A stretch of DNA of 64,000 nt from Burkholderiaceae bacterium (GCA_023954135.1 JAMLIN010000021.1:1-64000), one strand, 5' to 3'. Positions 1-8,526 are shown, counted from the stretch's first letter. Notes: generated by a model not told the origin, from the letters alone. Program-made: numbers and translations.

Positions 1-190
1 TTGCGCGCCTTTCTCGGGCTCACGCGGGGACGATCACAGGGTGAACAGGCCCTAGGCGACGAACGGCCATCGCCGCACCGTTCGCGCTCCGTTCGAATCC
101 GTGGTTGGTGCCGCTCGTCGCGCCGACCGGGCATCCGCCTTGCATACGGTGGCGATCGCCCGACAAACCCATTAGATTCGAACCCGCGTG

Positions 191-1048
191 ATGGAAAGCC
201 CCTCGAACTCCGACACAGCCAGCCAAATGAAACTGCGCAAAGCCGTCTTTCCCGTTGCGGGCCTGGGAACCCGATTCCTGCCTGCCACGAAGTCTATCCC
301 AAAGGAAATGCTGCCGATCGTCGATCGGCCCATCATCCAGTATGCGGTCGACGAAGCGATCGAGGCGGGCTGCGACACGCTGATCTTCGTGACGGGTCGG
401 TCCAAGCGGGCGGTCGAGGACTACTTCGACCGGGCGCCGGAACTCGAGGCCGAACTGGAAGCCAAGGGCAAGACCGAGGCGCTCGAGCTCGTTCGCAACA
501 TCATACCGCCCCATGTGAAGGTGCTCTTCGTGCGCCAGCCCCAGCCGCTCGGCCTGGGCCATGCGGTGCTGTGCGCCGCGCCGATGATCGGGCGCGACGA
601 GTACTTCGCGGTGCTGCTGCCCGACGACCTGATCGACGGCTACCCCGAGGGCGTGCTCAAGCAGATGCTGCCGGTGGCCGTCGAGCATCAGGCCTCGGTG
701 GTCGCCGTCGAGCAGGTGCCGCAGGCCGATGTCTCGAAGTACGGTATCGTCGATGCCTCCTCCACCGACGGCCAGCTGATGAAGCTGCGCGGCATCGTCG
801 AGAAACCGCCCGTCGACCAGGCCCCCTCGAACAATGCGGTGGTCGGCCGCTACATCCTGCACTCGAGCGTGCTCGAGACCCTCGAGAACCAGGAACCCGG
901 CACCGGGGGCGAGATCCAGCTCACCGATGCCCTCGCCCGGCAGATCGAGTCACCGGGCCTGTACGGCTACCGCTTCGGCGGCAAGCGTTTCGACTGCGGC
1001 AGCAAGCGGGGCTTCCTCGTCGCCAACATTCATTTCGGCCTGACCTGA
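191..1048 (+). CDS. galU: UTP--glucose-1-phosphate uridylyltransferase
   Basis: Makes UDP-glucose from UTP and glucose-1-phosphate in the cytoplasm, feeding exopolysaccharide and LPS synthesis. The N-terminus carries the nucleotidyltransferase signature AVFPVAGLGTRFLPATK followed by IPKEMLPIVDRPIIQYAVDEAI. Later family blocks are visible: GLGHAVLCA, VGRYIL, EIQLTDA and the C-terminal FDCGSKRGF. At 285 residues it has normal GalU length. The start is uncertain: ATG at 191 gives a 12-residue N-terminal extension, while ATG at 227 (MKLRKAVFPVAG) fits beta-proteobacterial homologues better; neither has a clear ribosome site. Its last 99 bases overlap the convergent TadE-like gene on the other strand. 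Bases 1-190 upstream hold no gene I can support. Confidence 0.95.
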   Translation: MESPSNSDTASQMKLRKAVFPVAGLGTRFLPATKSIPKEMLPIVDRPIIQYAVDEAIEAGCDTLIFVTGRSKRAVEDYFDRAPELEAELEAKGKTEALELVRNIIPPHVKVLFVRQPQPLGLGHAVLCAAPMIGRDEYFAVLLPDDLIDGYPEGVLKQMLPVAVEHQASVVAVEQVPQADVSKYGIVDASSTDGQLMKLRGIVEKPPVDQAPSNNAVVGRYILHSSVLETLENQEPGTGGEIQLTDALARQIESPGLYGYRFGGKRFDCGSKRGFLVANIHFGLT

Positions 1049-2164
1049 GAAGCACTCGCCGGGCTGGGAGACGTCCGGGCGCGCCTCCACCCGCCCGGCA
1101 TCCTCCCGCGCCCCGGCCGGCGCACCCGCTTGCCCGCTCGCGACGGGTGTCTCGGGCATCCCGGCCCGGCCGGGCGCTCCCGGCTCAGTGTCGATATCGA
1201 CCTCAGGTCGGGTCTCGTATTCGCCAACGATCGGCTCCTCCGCCGGCCTGACCGGGTTTGCGCCGAAGGCCCCGTCCTCGCCGGTCTCCATGGCCGGCCA
1301 CCGTGACACGGCCGGCACGCCGGCCACCGGCTCCGCCGCGGACGAATTGCCGGCATGCCTTGCCGGCGAATGCATCCGGACGCTCGCGGTCACGCGCAGA
1401 GGCCAGCGCGGTACGCCGCCCACCCGGTAGTAGGGACAGCGCCACGCTCCACCGCTGATCCGCCAGTCCGCCCTGCCCCAGAAACGGTACCCCGTTGCCG
1501 GCTCGGCCGCCCCCGCGCAGCGATCGAACCATTCCATCCAGCGCACCGCGAGGCTTCCGATCAGAGGTACGCGCATCGGCCAGGCGTAGACGAGCTCGAT
1601 CTCGAGCAGATTGGATTCGACCAGACTGCGACCCGAGCCCGGCCCGACCGCGTTGCCCCGGAAACGCAGGTTGTCGTTGGGAATCTCGAGGACGCCATCG
1701 AGCGGGCGCCCCTCTTCGTCGCGCGCCGGTACTGCCCAGTCGTCGAAGTCCTCCCCGGTCGGCCGCAACTGCCGCCAGGCAGCCACGCCGCTGGCGAGTT
1801 CGCCCTGGAGGATCGCCTGCGCGGCAGCCCCGCCGATGCTCACCGGGGTTGCCGCGAGCGTGGCGTCGCGGATGGGGATCAGCCCGATGGCGATGCCTTC
1901 GATGATCGCCGTGGGCTCGGCGTATCGGGTGGCGCCAGCCCGCACCCCCTGGAACGCGGCGTACTCGACGCTCGCGCGACCATGCAGCAGCAAGGCCCAT
2001 TGCAGCACCCCGAACCCGATCGCGAGCAGGGCCGGCGCCATCACCAGCCACTCCGCCGATGCCGCGCCGCGCCCGGCCCGACGCCACGGACATGGATGGA
2101 TCTTCACCGACAACCGGCCATGCGGGCGTCGTCCCGGCCTTTCCGATGCGCCGGCGATCGACAT
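950..2164 (-). CDS. TadE-like pilus assembly protein with long acidic tail
   Basis: Last gene of the Tad operon. About 20 residues in is a class III prepilin-like segment, GRGAASAEWLVMAPALLAIG, with glutamate at +5 after the glycine and a following hydrophobic helix, as in TadE minor pseudopilins. The body (to about residue 260) is periplasmic-looking, and the tail is rich in Glu, Pro, Ala and Gly. It starts in a TGATG overlap with the DUF192 gene. The C-terminus is odd: about 140 residues lie in low-complexity sequence and the last 99 bases run antisense through galU, so the true end may be altered by a lost stop codon. The TadE assignment rests on the N-terminal helix and operon position. 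Confidence 0.7.
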   Translation of the reverse strand: MSIAGASERPGRRPHGRLSVKIHPCPWRRAGRGAASAEWLVMAPALLAIGFGVLQWALLLHGRASVEYAAFQGVRAGATRYAEPTAIIEGIAIGLIPIRDATLAATPVSIGGAAAQAILQGELASGVAAWRQLRPTGEDFDDWAVPARDEEGRPLDGVLEIPNDNLRFRGNAVGPGSGRSLVESNLLEIELVYAWPMRVPLIGSLAVRWMEWFDRCAGAAEPATGYRFWGRADWRISGGAWRCPYYRVGGVPRWPLRVTASVRMHSPARHAGNSSAAEPVAGVPAVSRWPAMETGEDGAFGANPVRPAEEPIVGEYETRPEVDIDTEPGAPGRAGMPETPVASGQAGAPAGAREDAGRVEARPDVSQPGECFSGQAEMNVGDEEAPLAAAVETLAAEAVAVQAR

Positions 2165-2526
2165 CAGCGAAGCTCTCCCGACAGGACGAGGCAGGCTCCG
2201 GTCCGGTCGAGCCGCAACCGGCGGGCCGCTCCGGCGGCAAGCTCCAGGACGCCGTGGGCACCGCGGCGAAACCGAATCCGACCGGGCACGAGCCCCGCAT
2301 CGACTCCGAGAACATGGCCGTGTCGATCGACGAACACGAGATCGATCGGGAATCGCATCCCGAAGGTATGGACCGCATTGCATGGGCGGATCCAGAGTCC
2401 GTACCGGCGGGTGAGCGCCTCGCGACCGAGCAGTCCGCGCAGTCGATCGGCGAAGCGCTCCGCGCACAGCACCCGCAGACGCGCCGTGCTGCCCGGTGCC
2501 ACCACGAGGAGATTCATGGTGCGCAT
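2164..2526 (-). CDS. DUF192 family protein
   Basis: A 120-residue protein of the DUF192 family, small beta-rich proteins of unknown biochemical role. Recognisable family blocks are CAERFADRLRGLLGR, GLWIRPCNAVHTFGMRFPID, VFVDRHGHVLGV and GAHGVLELAAG. Many homologues are secreted; this one has no clear signal peptide. It is translationally coupled on both sides by TGATG overlaps, to tadC upstream and the TadE-like gene downstream, so it is co-expressed with the pilus genes. A link to pilus assembly is inferred from this position only. Start ATG at 2526 is set by the overlap; ATG at 2517 is the only other choice. Confidence 0.85.
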   Translation of the reverse strand: MRTMNLLVVAPGSTARLRVLCAERFADRLRGLLGREALTRRYGLWIRPCNAVHTFGMRFPIDLVFVDRHGHVLGVDAGLVPGRIRFRRGAHGVLELAAGAARRLRLDRTGACLVLSGELR

Positions 2527-3419
2527 CAGAAGAGACCCTGGCGGAGCAACTGCATGCCGATCGGAAACAGCAGCACCGCGAAGGTGCCGGGGAAGATGAA
2601 GGCCACCAGTGGCAGCAGCAGCTTGACCGGCGCCTCCATCGCCCGCTTCTCGGCCTCCAGGAAGCGCTCGTTGCGACGCTGGTCGGCTTGCGCCCGCAGC
2701 AAGGGCGCTAGGGCAAGACCCTGGCGTTCGGCGCTCAGCATCGCAGCGGCGAAGCTTGCCACGCCGTCGATCGAGGTCCGCTCCGAGAGCAGCCTCAACG
2801 CCTCGCTGCGCGGCCTCCCGGCGCGCACGTCGCGAAGCACCCGCGCCAGCTCGTCGCGCATCGCCCCGGCCGGGGCATGCGCGACGGCCAGCGCGATCGC
2901 TGCCGCGGGATTGAGGCCGGATTGGACCCCCAGCGTGATCAGGTCCAGCAGGAAGGGCAACTGGCGCGACATCGCGCGTCGACGTTCGCGAATCCGGTCG
3001 GCCAGGGCGCATTGCGGAAGTGACAGGCCGACGACTGCCATGGCCGTCGCGCAAGGCAACACCGGGATCCCGGAGGCCAGCCCCGTCGCCATCCCGAGCA
3101 GGACGGCTCCAGTACCGGCCAACAGGCTCGCGGCCACCCATTCGTCCGGCAGCACCGCGTACTCGAGCCCGGCCGCACGAAGCCGCCGCGTGATGCGACG
3201 GCGCGCGCCAGCACCGACCAGTGGCCGGCAGGCGATCGATACGATGCCGACCAGTCGCCAGACGTGCCGCCAGGCGGGGGGCGGCAGGTCGGCGGCACGC
3301 TCGCGACCGGCGGATTCGACGAACAGTGCCCTCACCCCGGCGACCAGCATGGCGCACGAGGCCCCGAGCAGCGCGATCGGCATGTTGGCCGCATCGACGA
3401 GGGATTCGAGCCATTCCAT
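2526..3419 (-). CDS. tadC: Tad pilus inner-membrane platform protein TadC
   Basis: A 297-residue type II secretion F-domain protein that, with TadB, forms the inner-membrane platform driven by the CpaF ATPase. Visible are an N-terminal membrane segment (about residues 12-32), a paired hydrophobic stretch at about 95-140, a cytoplasmic F domain (RQLPFLLDLITLGVQSGLNP and the following helices) and a C-terminal membrane hairpin VKLLLPLVAFIFPGTFAVLLF. Length and architecture match TadC. It follows tadB but is separated from it by 168 bp holding a near-palindromic element, the only sizeable gap in the operon. Its stop overlaps the DUF192 start (TGATG). Confidence 0.9.
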   Translation of the reverse strand: MEWLESLVDAANMPIALLGASCAMLVAGVRALFVESAGRERAADLPPPAWRHVWRLVGIVSIACRPLVGAGARRRITRRLRAAGLEYAVLPDEWVAASLLAGTGAVLLGMATGLASGIPVLPCATAMAVVGLSLPQCALADRIRERRRAMSRQLPFLLDLITLGVQSGLNPAAAIALAVAHAPAGAMRDELARVLRDVRAGRPRSEALRLLSERTSIDGVASFAAAMLSAERQGLALAPLLRAQADQRRNERFLEAEKRAMEAPVKLLLPLVAFIFPGTFAVLLFPIGMQLLRQGLF

Positions 3420-3430
3420 CGGAATACCTA

Positions 3431-3588
3431 GTGTCGTGAGTCAGAGATTTGGCGAAGAAAGAAATCTGTCGAGATGGGTGTCAGGCAAGGCGCGAACCGG
3501 AGCGATACCCGAGGTATCGCGAGGATTTGCAACGCAGCATGGCGCCCATCTCGGCGGATTTCGTCGGCGAACTTCTGATTCACGACAC
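3431..3588. repeat. 158-bp near-palindromic MITE-like element
   Basis: The ends are inverted repeats: GTGTCGTGAGTCAGA at 3431-3445 and TCTGATTCACGACAC at 3574-3588 (one mismatch), and similarity between arms continues inward for about 50 bases (GAGATGGG against CCCATCTC). At the centre is a perfect stem, GCGATACC (3502-3509) and GGTATCGC (3513-3520), with a 3-base loop. TA dinucleotides flank both ends (3429-3430, 3589-3590), as expected for a TA target duplication. It has no ORF. It separates tadB from tadC, and the tadB stop codon lies across its edge. A second element with the same core lies at 18507-18640. Confidence 0.75.
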
Positions 3589-4436
3589 TACACATCGACG
3601 GTGACGATGCGCCGGATCACGACGATCCCGATCGCCTCGCTCACCAGCACATAGGCGCAGACCGCAAGACCCGCGCTCGTGCCGAGAAGCATGTCGAGCA
3701 TCGCCGGCTCGATCAGGGCGAGCAGGGCCAGCATCGCGAAGGGCAGCAATCCCATCACCCACGCCTGGAGACGCCCCTGGGCGGTAAGCGCCCGCAGCTT
3801 GCCTTCGAGGGCAAGCTTGCGGCGCACCGCGCCGGCAAGCGCCTCGAGCGTCTGCGCCATGTCGCCGCCGGTGCTGGCGCCGAGCCGCAATGCGGTCACC
3901 AGCAGCACGGTTTCCTCGAGCGGCATGCGCCGTGCAAGGCCGGCGAGCGCATCGTCCAGCCGCACGCCCATGCGCTGCTCACGCTGCATCAGGGCAAGCT
4001 CCTGGCTGGCCGGTGGCTGCATCCGTCGAGAGGCCTGTGCGATGACCGCGACGAGACCGTGACCGGCACGCAGGCCGCCGGCGATCAGGTCGATGAGCTC
4101 GGGCACCTGCATGCGGAACCGATGCCGTCGACGACGACGCACGAGCAGCGTCACGAGCTTCGGCAGCGCGACCAGCGCCAACGCCACGGCGACAGCGGGC
4201 GCCGCCGCGGCGGTCGACCACGCCGCCAGGGTCGTCAGGGCCGCCACGAGGACGAGATGGGCCACCAGCAGGCGTCCGGAATCGATGAAGACGAAGGCCC
4301 GCCCCAGGTCGCGATCGATGCCACTCGAGAAACGCCTGCGATAGCGCCCCAGCAGGGATGGCAGAACGCTTGCGACGGCCATGAAGCCGGCCAGGCCGGC
4401 GACGAATGCGATCGATACGATGATCCCGGCGTTCAT
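3588..4436 (-). CDS. tadB: Tad pilus inner-membrane platform protein TadB
   Basis: A 282-residue paralogue of TadC, the second platform component. It has an N-terminal membrane segment (residues 4-28), a hydrophobic pair at about 58-98, a basic stretch RRRRRHRF, then the cytoplasmic F domain beginning MQVPELIDLIAGGLRAGHGL, with TALRLGASTGGDMAQTLEALA and a C-terminal membrane hairpin (WVMGLLPFAMLALLALI). The start is fixed by an ATGA overlap with cpaF. The stop codon TAG uses the TA flank and first base of the adjacent palindromic element, so the original C-terminus may have been trimmed or replaced by a few residues. Confidence 0.9.
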   Translation of the reverse strand: MNAGIIVSIAFVAGLAGFMAVASVLPSLLGRYRRRFSSGIDRDLGRAFVFIDSGRLLVAHLVLVAALTTLAAWSTAAAAPAVAVALALVALPKLVTLLVRRRRRHRFRMQVPELIDLIAGGLRAGHGLVAVIAQASRRMQPPASQELALMQREQRMGVRLDDALAGLARRMPLEETVLLVTALRLGASTGGDMAQTLEALAGAVRRKLALEGKLRALTAQGRLQAWVMGLLPFAMLALLALIEPAMLDMLLGTSAGLAVCAYVLVSEAIGIVVIRRIVTVDV

Positions 4437-6079
4437 GAATCCGCCCCTTCCCGGAACAACGTGTAGTCGAGCTCCACACCGGAATCGGCCAGCGCGTCGT
4501 AGAAGCTCGGGACATGGCCGCATGCCGTGAAGGCGGGTTCGGCGCCGCCGCTGGCCGAGCGGGATTGATTCAGCCGGAAGATCGGCTGCATCTGGATGCG
4601 TCCGTTCTCGATGCCGGTGATCTCGGTGATCTCGGTGATGCGTCGCACGCCGTCCGACCGGCGGGCCTGCTGGATGACGATGTCGACGGCCGATGCGATC
4701 TGCTCGCGGATGGCCAGCACCGGGATGTCGACACCGGCCATCAGGACCATGACCTCGAGCCGGGCAACGACGTCGCGCGGGCTGTTCGCGTGGACGGTGG
4801 TCAACGAGCCGTCGTGGCCGGTGTTCATGGCCTGGAGCATGTCGAGCGCTTCCCCGCCCCGGCACTCGCCGACGATGATGCGATCCGGGCGCATGCGCAG
4901 GGCGTTGCGTACGAGATCCCGGATGGCGACCTGCCCCTTGCCCTCGGTGTTCGCGGGACGCGACTCGAGCGCGACGAGATGGTCGTGGTGCAGCCGCAGC
5001 TCGGCGGCGTCCTCGATGGTGACGATCCGCTCGCCATCGTCGATCAGGTTCGACAGGACGTTGAGCAAGGTCGTCTTGCCCGAGCCGGTGCCGCCGGAGA
5101 CGACGATGTTGCGCCGGTTTCGTACGCAGACGCCGAGGAAGTCGAGCATCGGTACCGACGCGGTCCCCAGACGGATCAGGTCGGCCGGGGCCAGAACCCG
5201 GGCGTTGAAGCGACGAATCGTGATCGCCGGCCCGCGGATCGCCAGGGGCGGGATGATCGCGTTGACGCGCGAGCCATCCGGAAGGCGCGCATCGACCATG
5301 GGCGACCCGTCGTCGATGCGCCGCCCGATGGGCGAAACGATGCGGTCGATCACCGAGCGGATCGCATCATCGCTCGAGAAGCGCAGCTCCGAGCGTCGCA
5401 GGATGCCGGCACGCTCGACATACACCGAATCGGTTCCGTTGACCATGATCTCGCTGACCGTCTCGTCGCCGAGCAATGCCTCGAGGGGGCCCAGGCCAAC
5501 GGCCTCGTCGATCAGCGCGTCGACGAGGAGCTCGGGATCGGAGCCACCCACAACGGAGGGGTCGGCGACAATGATCTCGTGGAGGATCGCGCGCAGCCGG
5601 CCCCGCAGCTCGCCGGAATCGAGATGACGAATCTCCTGGCGACGCAGGTCGATCTGCGCCAGCAGACGGCGATGCAGCAGGCGCCTCGCCTCGAGCGGCG
5701 CATCGTCGCCGGCGGTCGTCCGGACGGGCCTCGCCAGGCTCGCGGGCGCCCCGCCATGCGGGTCCGCGCTCGAATCGCTGCGTCCCGATCCGGTGGCAAG
5801 CACCCGGATCAGGAAGCCGCCGATGGCGATCTCGTCGCCCTCGAGCAGGGGCCCGTACTCGTTTATTCGTTCGCCGTTCACCGCAGTGCCGCCCAGCGAG
5901 CCGAGGTCGACGATCGAGCAGTGCTTGCCGGTACGCCGGATCTCGGCATGCGTACGCGCGACCCGCCAGCTCGACAGGACCAGAGGATGCTCACGATGCC
6001 GCCCGATCCGGCACGGAAATGCATCGATCGTATGGACGCTCGCAACGCCCCCTTCCGCGTCAATCGAGAGCGTCAGCAT
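4433..6079 (-). CDS. cpaF: FHA domain-CpaF/TadA secretion ATPase fusion
   Basis: Hexameric ATPase powering Tad pilus assembly, preceded here by a forkhead-associated phosphopeptide-binding domain. FHA features lie at about residues 26-95: IGRHREHP, the RTHAEI turn and GGTAVNGERI. The ATPase follows: a helical N-domain (about 150-230), DETVSEIMVNGTDSVYVERAG, SPMVDARLPDGSRVNAIIPP, Walker A GGTGSGKTT (about 328), RPDRIIVGECRGGEALDML as Asp-box and Walker B (about 396) and TVHANSPRD. The start at 6079 was chosen because upstream codons lack domain sequence; it overlaps cpaC by 20 bp. The C-terminus is coupled to tadB by ATGA. The fusion suggests assembly responds to Ser/Thr phosphorylation, which is an inference. 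Confidence 0.92.
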   Translation of the reverse strand: MLTLSIDAEGGVASVHTIDAFPCRIGRHREHPLVLSSWRVARTHAEIRRTGKHCSIVDLGSLGGTAVNGERINEYGPLLEGDEIAIGGFLIRVLATGSGRSDSSADPHGGAPASLARPVRTTAGDDAPLEARRLLHRRLLAQIDLRRQEIRHLDSGELRGRLRAILHEIIVADPSVVGGSDPELLVDALIDEAVGLGPLEALLGDETVSEIMVNGTDSVYVERAGILRRSELRFSSDDAIRSVIDRIVSPIGRRIDDGSPMVDARLPDGSRVNAIIPPLAIRGPAITIRRFNARVLAPADLIRLGTASVPMLDFLGVCVRNRRNIVVSGGTGSGKTTLLNVLSNLIDDGERIVTIEDAAELRLHHDHLVALESRPANTEGKGQVAIRDLVRNALRMRPDRIIVGECRGGEALDMLQAMNTGHDGSLTTVHANSPRDVVARLEVMVLMAGVDIPVLAIREQIASAVDIVIQQARRSDGVRRITEITEITGIENGRIQMQPIFRLNQSRSASGGAEPAFTACGHVPSFYDALADSGVELDYTLFREGADS

Positions 6080-7427
6080 GGCCTTGCCCGGAAGTTCCCG
6101 AAGAGTTGTCGGTCGCCGTCTCGCGGGCGAGCATCGCCCTGACCGCCGCCATGCGGGAGTCGAGCGTCTCGCGCCGCGCCTGCGCCTCGAGCGCCGGATC
6201 CTCGACGAAGCGCGGCGTGACGAACACGACCAGATCGGTCTGCTGCTCCCGGTACATCCGGGACCGGAACAGGGCGCCGAGCACGGGGACGTCGCCGAGT
6301 CCCGGCACCTTGTCGATGCTGCCGGAGGCATCCTGGCGCAGCAGTCCCGCGATGATCAGGGTCTCGCCCTCGCGCAGGCGAACCTCCGTCTCGGCACGCC
6401 GCTTGAGCAGGCCGGGGACGTCCTTTACGTGGACGTCGAAATCGATCGAGGAGATCTCGGTGGCCACCTTGGCTCGGATCAGCCCATCGGAACCGGCCAC
6501 CGGGCTGATGTCGAACTTGACGCCGTATTCCTTGAACTGGACATCGATCGCGCCGAGATTGCCCGCCTGCGGAATCGGCAACTCGCCCCCCGCCACGAAA
6601 CGCGCGGTCGCGCCGCTGCGGCAGGAAAGCCTCGGCTCCGCGAGAACGACGGCATCGCCGCTCTGCTCCAGCAGGTTGATCATCGAGCGGATCGAGGTGG
6701 CGATGCCGAACAGCGCCGAGAAGGGAGCGATACCCGAACCCGTCTCCAGGCCGACCCCGGCGGCCGCCCCGCCCGGGTCGAAGGCGGAGCCGCGATGAAG
6801 ATCGCCGACCACACCGAAGCTCGGGCCGTTCGCTCCGGGATCCCAGCGGATGCCGATGTTCTCGAGCGCGCTGCGCTTGATCTCGACCATCCGGACATCC
6901 ATCGCGATCATCCGCTCGCGCCCTGCTTCGCCGACCATGTTGACCAGCGACGGATAGGTCTCGACGAGCGTCTGCAGGCGCGCGGCCTGCGCCACGCTCG
7001 GCCGCTCTCCCTCGATGACGATGCGCTCGCCCACCAGCCCGACGCGCAGGTTCCCCTCCTCGCCCAGCAAGGCCTTCACTCCGGCGAGCATCCGGCCCGT
7101 CTCGGCCGAGACGACGCGGATCCGGTAGGCGAGCGGCGGGCCTCGACGCGGCCACAGGTGCAGGCTGCTCTGGCCCGGCGCCTCGGGCAGGACGAGGACC
7201 TGGCGCCTGTCGAGCGCCGTCGCCTGGATGGACTTGCCGTTGCCGACCGCGATGCGGCGTATCCCCGGCGCCTCGATCAGGTGTGCCTGGCCGACCTCCA
7301 GGGTCAGTTCCACCGGCGCCGGCCCGGAGGGCTGAACGACCGGGCCGGGAGAATCGACCGCACCCGCGATGGAAGCCGCCAGGAAGACGCCCGAGGCGAT
7401 GAGGATCCGCAGGACGCTCGCGATCAT
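6060..7427 (-). CDS. cpaC: Tad pilus outer-membrane secretin CpaC
   Basis: A 455-residue secretin forming the outer-membrane channel for the pilus (CpaC/RcpA family). A signal peptide covers about residues 1-23 (hydrophobic core VLRILIASGVFLAASIAGA). Next come the pilus/MSHA-like N-terminal domain (VGQAHLIEAPGIRRIAVGN) and a BON-like domain (about 125-165). The secretin domain follows, marked by MIAMDVRMVEIKRSALENIG, VVLAEPRLSCRSGATARFVAG and the terminal block VPGLGDVPVLGALFRS with DLVVFVTPR. It is coupled to cpaB by ATGA at 7424-7427 and to cpaF by a 20-bp overlap. No RcpB/CpaD-type partner lies nearby. Confidence 0.93.
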   Translation of the reverse strand: MIASVLRILIASGVFLAASIAGAVDSPGPVVQPSGPAPVELTLEVGQAHLIEAPGIRRIAVGNGKSIQATALDRRQVLVLPEAPGQSSLHLWPRRGPPLAYRIRVVSAETGRMLAGVKALLGEEGNLRVGLVGERIVIEGERPSVAQAARLQTLVETYPSLVNMVGEAGRERMIAMDVRMVEIKRSALENIGIRWDPGANGPSFGVVGDLHRGSAFDPGGAAAGVGLETGSGIAPFSALFGIATSIRSMINLLEQSGDAVVLAEPRLSCRSGATARFVAGGELPIPQAGNLGAIDVQFKEYGVKFDISPVAGSDGLIRAKVATEISSIDFDVHVKDVPGLLKRRAETEVRLREGETLIIAGLLRQDASGSIDKVPGLGDVPVLGALFRSRMYREQQTDLVVFVTPRFVEDPALEAQARRETLDSRMAAVRAMLARETATDNSSGTSGQGHADALD

Positions 7428-8332
7428 GAGGGGCTCCCGGCCGGCACGGCCGGCGGCGATGCCGGGCGCTCCTGCCGCGGCGAAAGGCTGGCCTCCGGCA
7501 ACGGCAAGGGGTACATCCCGATCGGCCCGCGCCCGCCGACGATCATCTCCGGCGATTCGGGGCGCCCGCGGCGGGCGATCCCGAGCAATGCATCGAGGTC
7601 GAGCGCCTCTCGGGCCGCGGGCGATCGGTCGTCGGGGTGACGAAGCAATGCGGTGATGCGGCCGCTACGCTGGGCGAGGATCAGTCGCTGGGCCTGCTCC
7701 GGCGTCACCTCGACGGTGATCGCACCGAAACGGGTAGTCGCATCGGCCGCCGGCTCCACCTGGGTGCGCATCCCCGTGGCCAGCACCAGCAGGTTGGACA
7801 TCAGTGGCGTCGCCACCTCGCCGGCGGGCAGGCCGGCATCCGGGCGCGGCCGCACCGAGAACATCAGGTCGATCCGGTCGCCGGGCCGCAGCATGCCCGA
7901 TACCGAATTGACCTCGTCGACGACCACCGTCATCGCCCGGGTTCCGGGCGGAATGCGGCTCGACAGGCCAGCTCGCTCCCGATCCGCGACAGCGGCGGCA
8001 AAGAGCGGCTCGCCCGCCACCATCGCCACGCGCAGCATCTCGCCTTCGACGGCGGGAAACTCCGCCGGAATCACGGCACCCGCCGGCAGGTAGCTTGCGG
8101 CCACCTTGCGTACCGCCATGGTCTCGGCATCGATGCGCTCGCCGGGCGCGAGATTCCGCTTGGCGACCACCACCTCGGTGAGCTGTCCGCTCATGTCGGC
8201 GCGCCGGCGTACCGCATCGAGCTCGCCCGCGATGTAGCTACGCGCACCGCTCGCACCGAGCAGGCCGAAGCCGAGTGCGCCGGCCCACAACAGCGGGACC
8301 CGGAAGCGCCGCCACCAGTCGATCGGTTTCAT
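7424..8332 (-). CDS. cpaB: Flp pilus assembly protein CpaB
   Basis: A 302-residue periplasmic, membrane-anchored protein of the CpaB/RcpC family. It has an N-terminal membrane anchor (VPLLWAGALGFGLLGASGA) and then a SAF domain, VVVAKRNLAPGERIDAETM, that continues to PAEFPAVEGEMLRVAMVAGEPL. The RcpC domain follows with PPGTRAMTVVVDEVNSVSG and LRPGDRIDLMF. The C-terminus is proline-rich. CpaB associates with the secretin, and here it immediately precedes cpaC with an ATGA overlap. The start ATG at 8330-8332 overlaps the stop of the upstream pilin gene. Confidence 0.92.
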   Translation of the reverse strand: MKPIDWWRRFRVPLLWAGALGFGLLGASGARSYIAGELDAVRRRADMSGQLTEVVVAKRNLAPGERIDAETMAVRKVAASYLPAGAVIPAEFPAVEGEMLRVAMVAGEPLFAAAVADRERAGLSSRIPPGTRAMTVVVDEVNSVSGMLRPGDRIDLMFSVRPRPDAGLPAGEVATPLMSNLLVLATGMRTQVEPAADATTRFGAITVEVTPEQAQRLILAQRSGRITALLRHPDDRSPAAREALDLDALLGIARRGRPESPEMIVGGRGPIGMYPLPLPEASLSPRQERPASPPAVPAGSPS

Positions 8333-8526
8333 GGTCGGGAGACTCCTTCGGTGAAACGTGAATAGGCGCGCGCGAGCGCGGTGAGAAGGTCGTCGAGAGC
8401 GCCGTCGGGTACCGCCACCATCACGCCCACGACGCAGGCGAGGATCACCAGGTACTCGACGCTCGACTGCCCGCGGCCGGGGAGCAGGTTCGCTGTCGAA
8501 CCTTCGGACGGCCTGGCATTGCTCAT
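8329..8526 (-). CDS. small class III prepilin-like protein
   Basis: A 65-residue protein with the layout of a Flp-type prepilin: a short hydrophilic leader ending in GRG, then QSSVEYLVILACVVGVMVAV. Glutamate and tyrosine at +5/+6 after the predicted cleavage glycine match the Flp G-x4-E-Y rule. The mature part would be about 46 residues, near Flp size. It is coupled by ATGA overlaps to the genes on both sides. It could be the major pilin or a minor one; the other candidate is the first gene of the operon at 11717. Confidence 0.75.
   Translation of the reverse strand: MSNARPSEGSTANLLPGRGQSSVEYLVILACVVGVMVAVPDGALDDLLTALARAYSRFTEGVSRP

Noticed and set aside
91-100. GTTCGAATCC, resembling a tRNA T-loop, upstream of galU
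   Set aside because: The flanking bases cannot form the 5-bp T stem or an acceptor stem, and no D or anticodon arm fits upstream.
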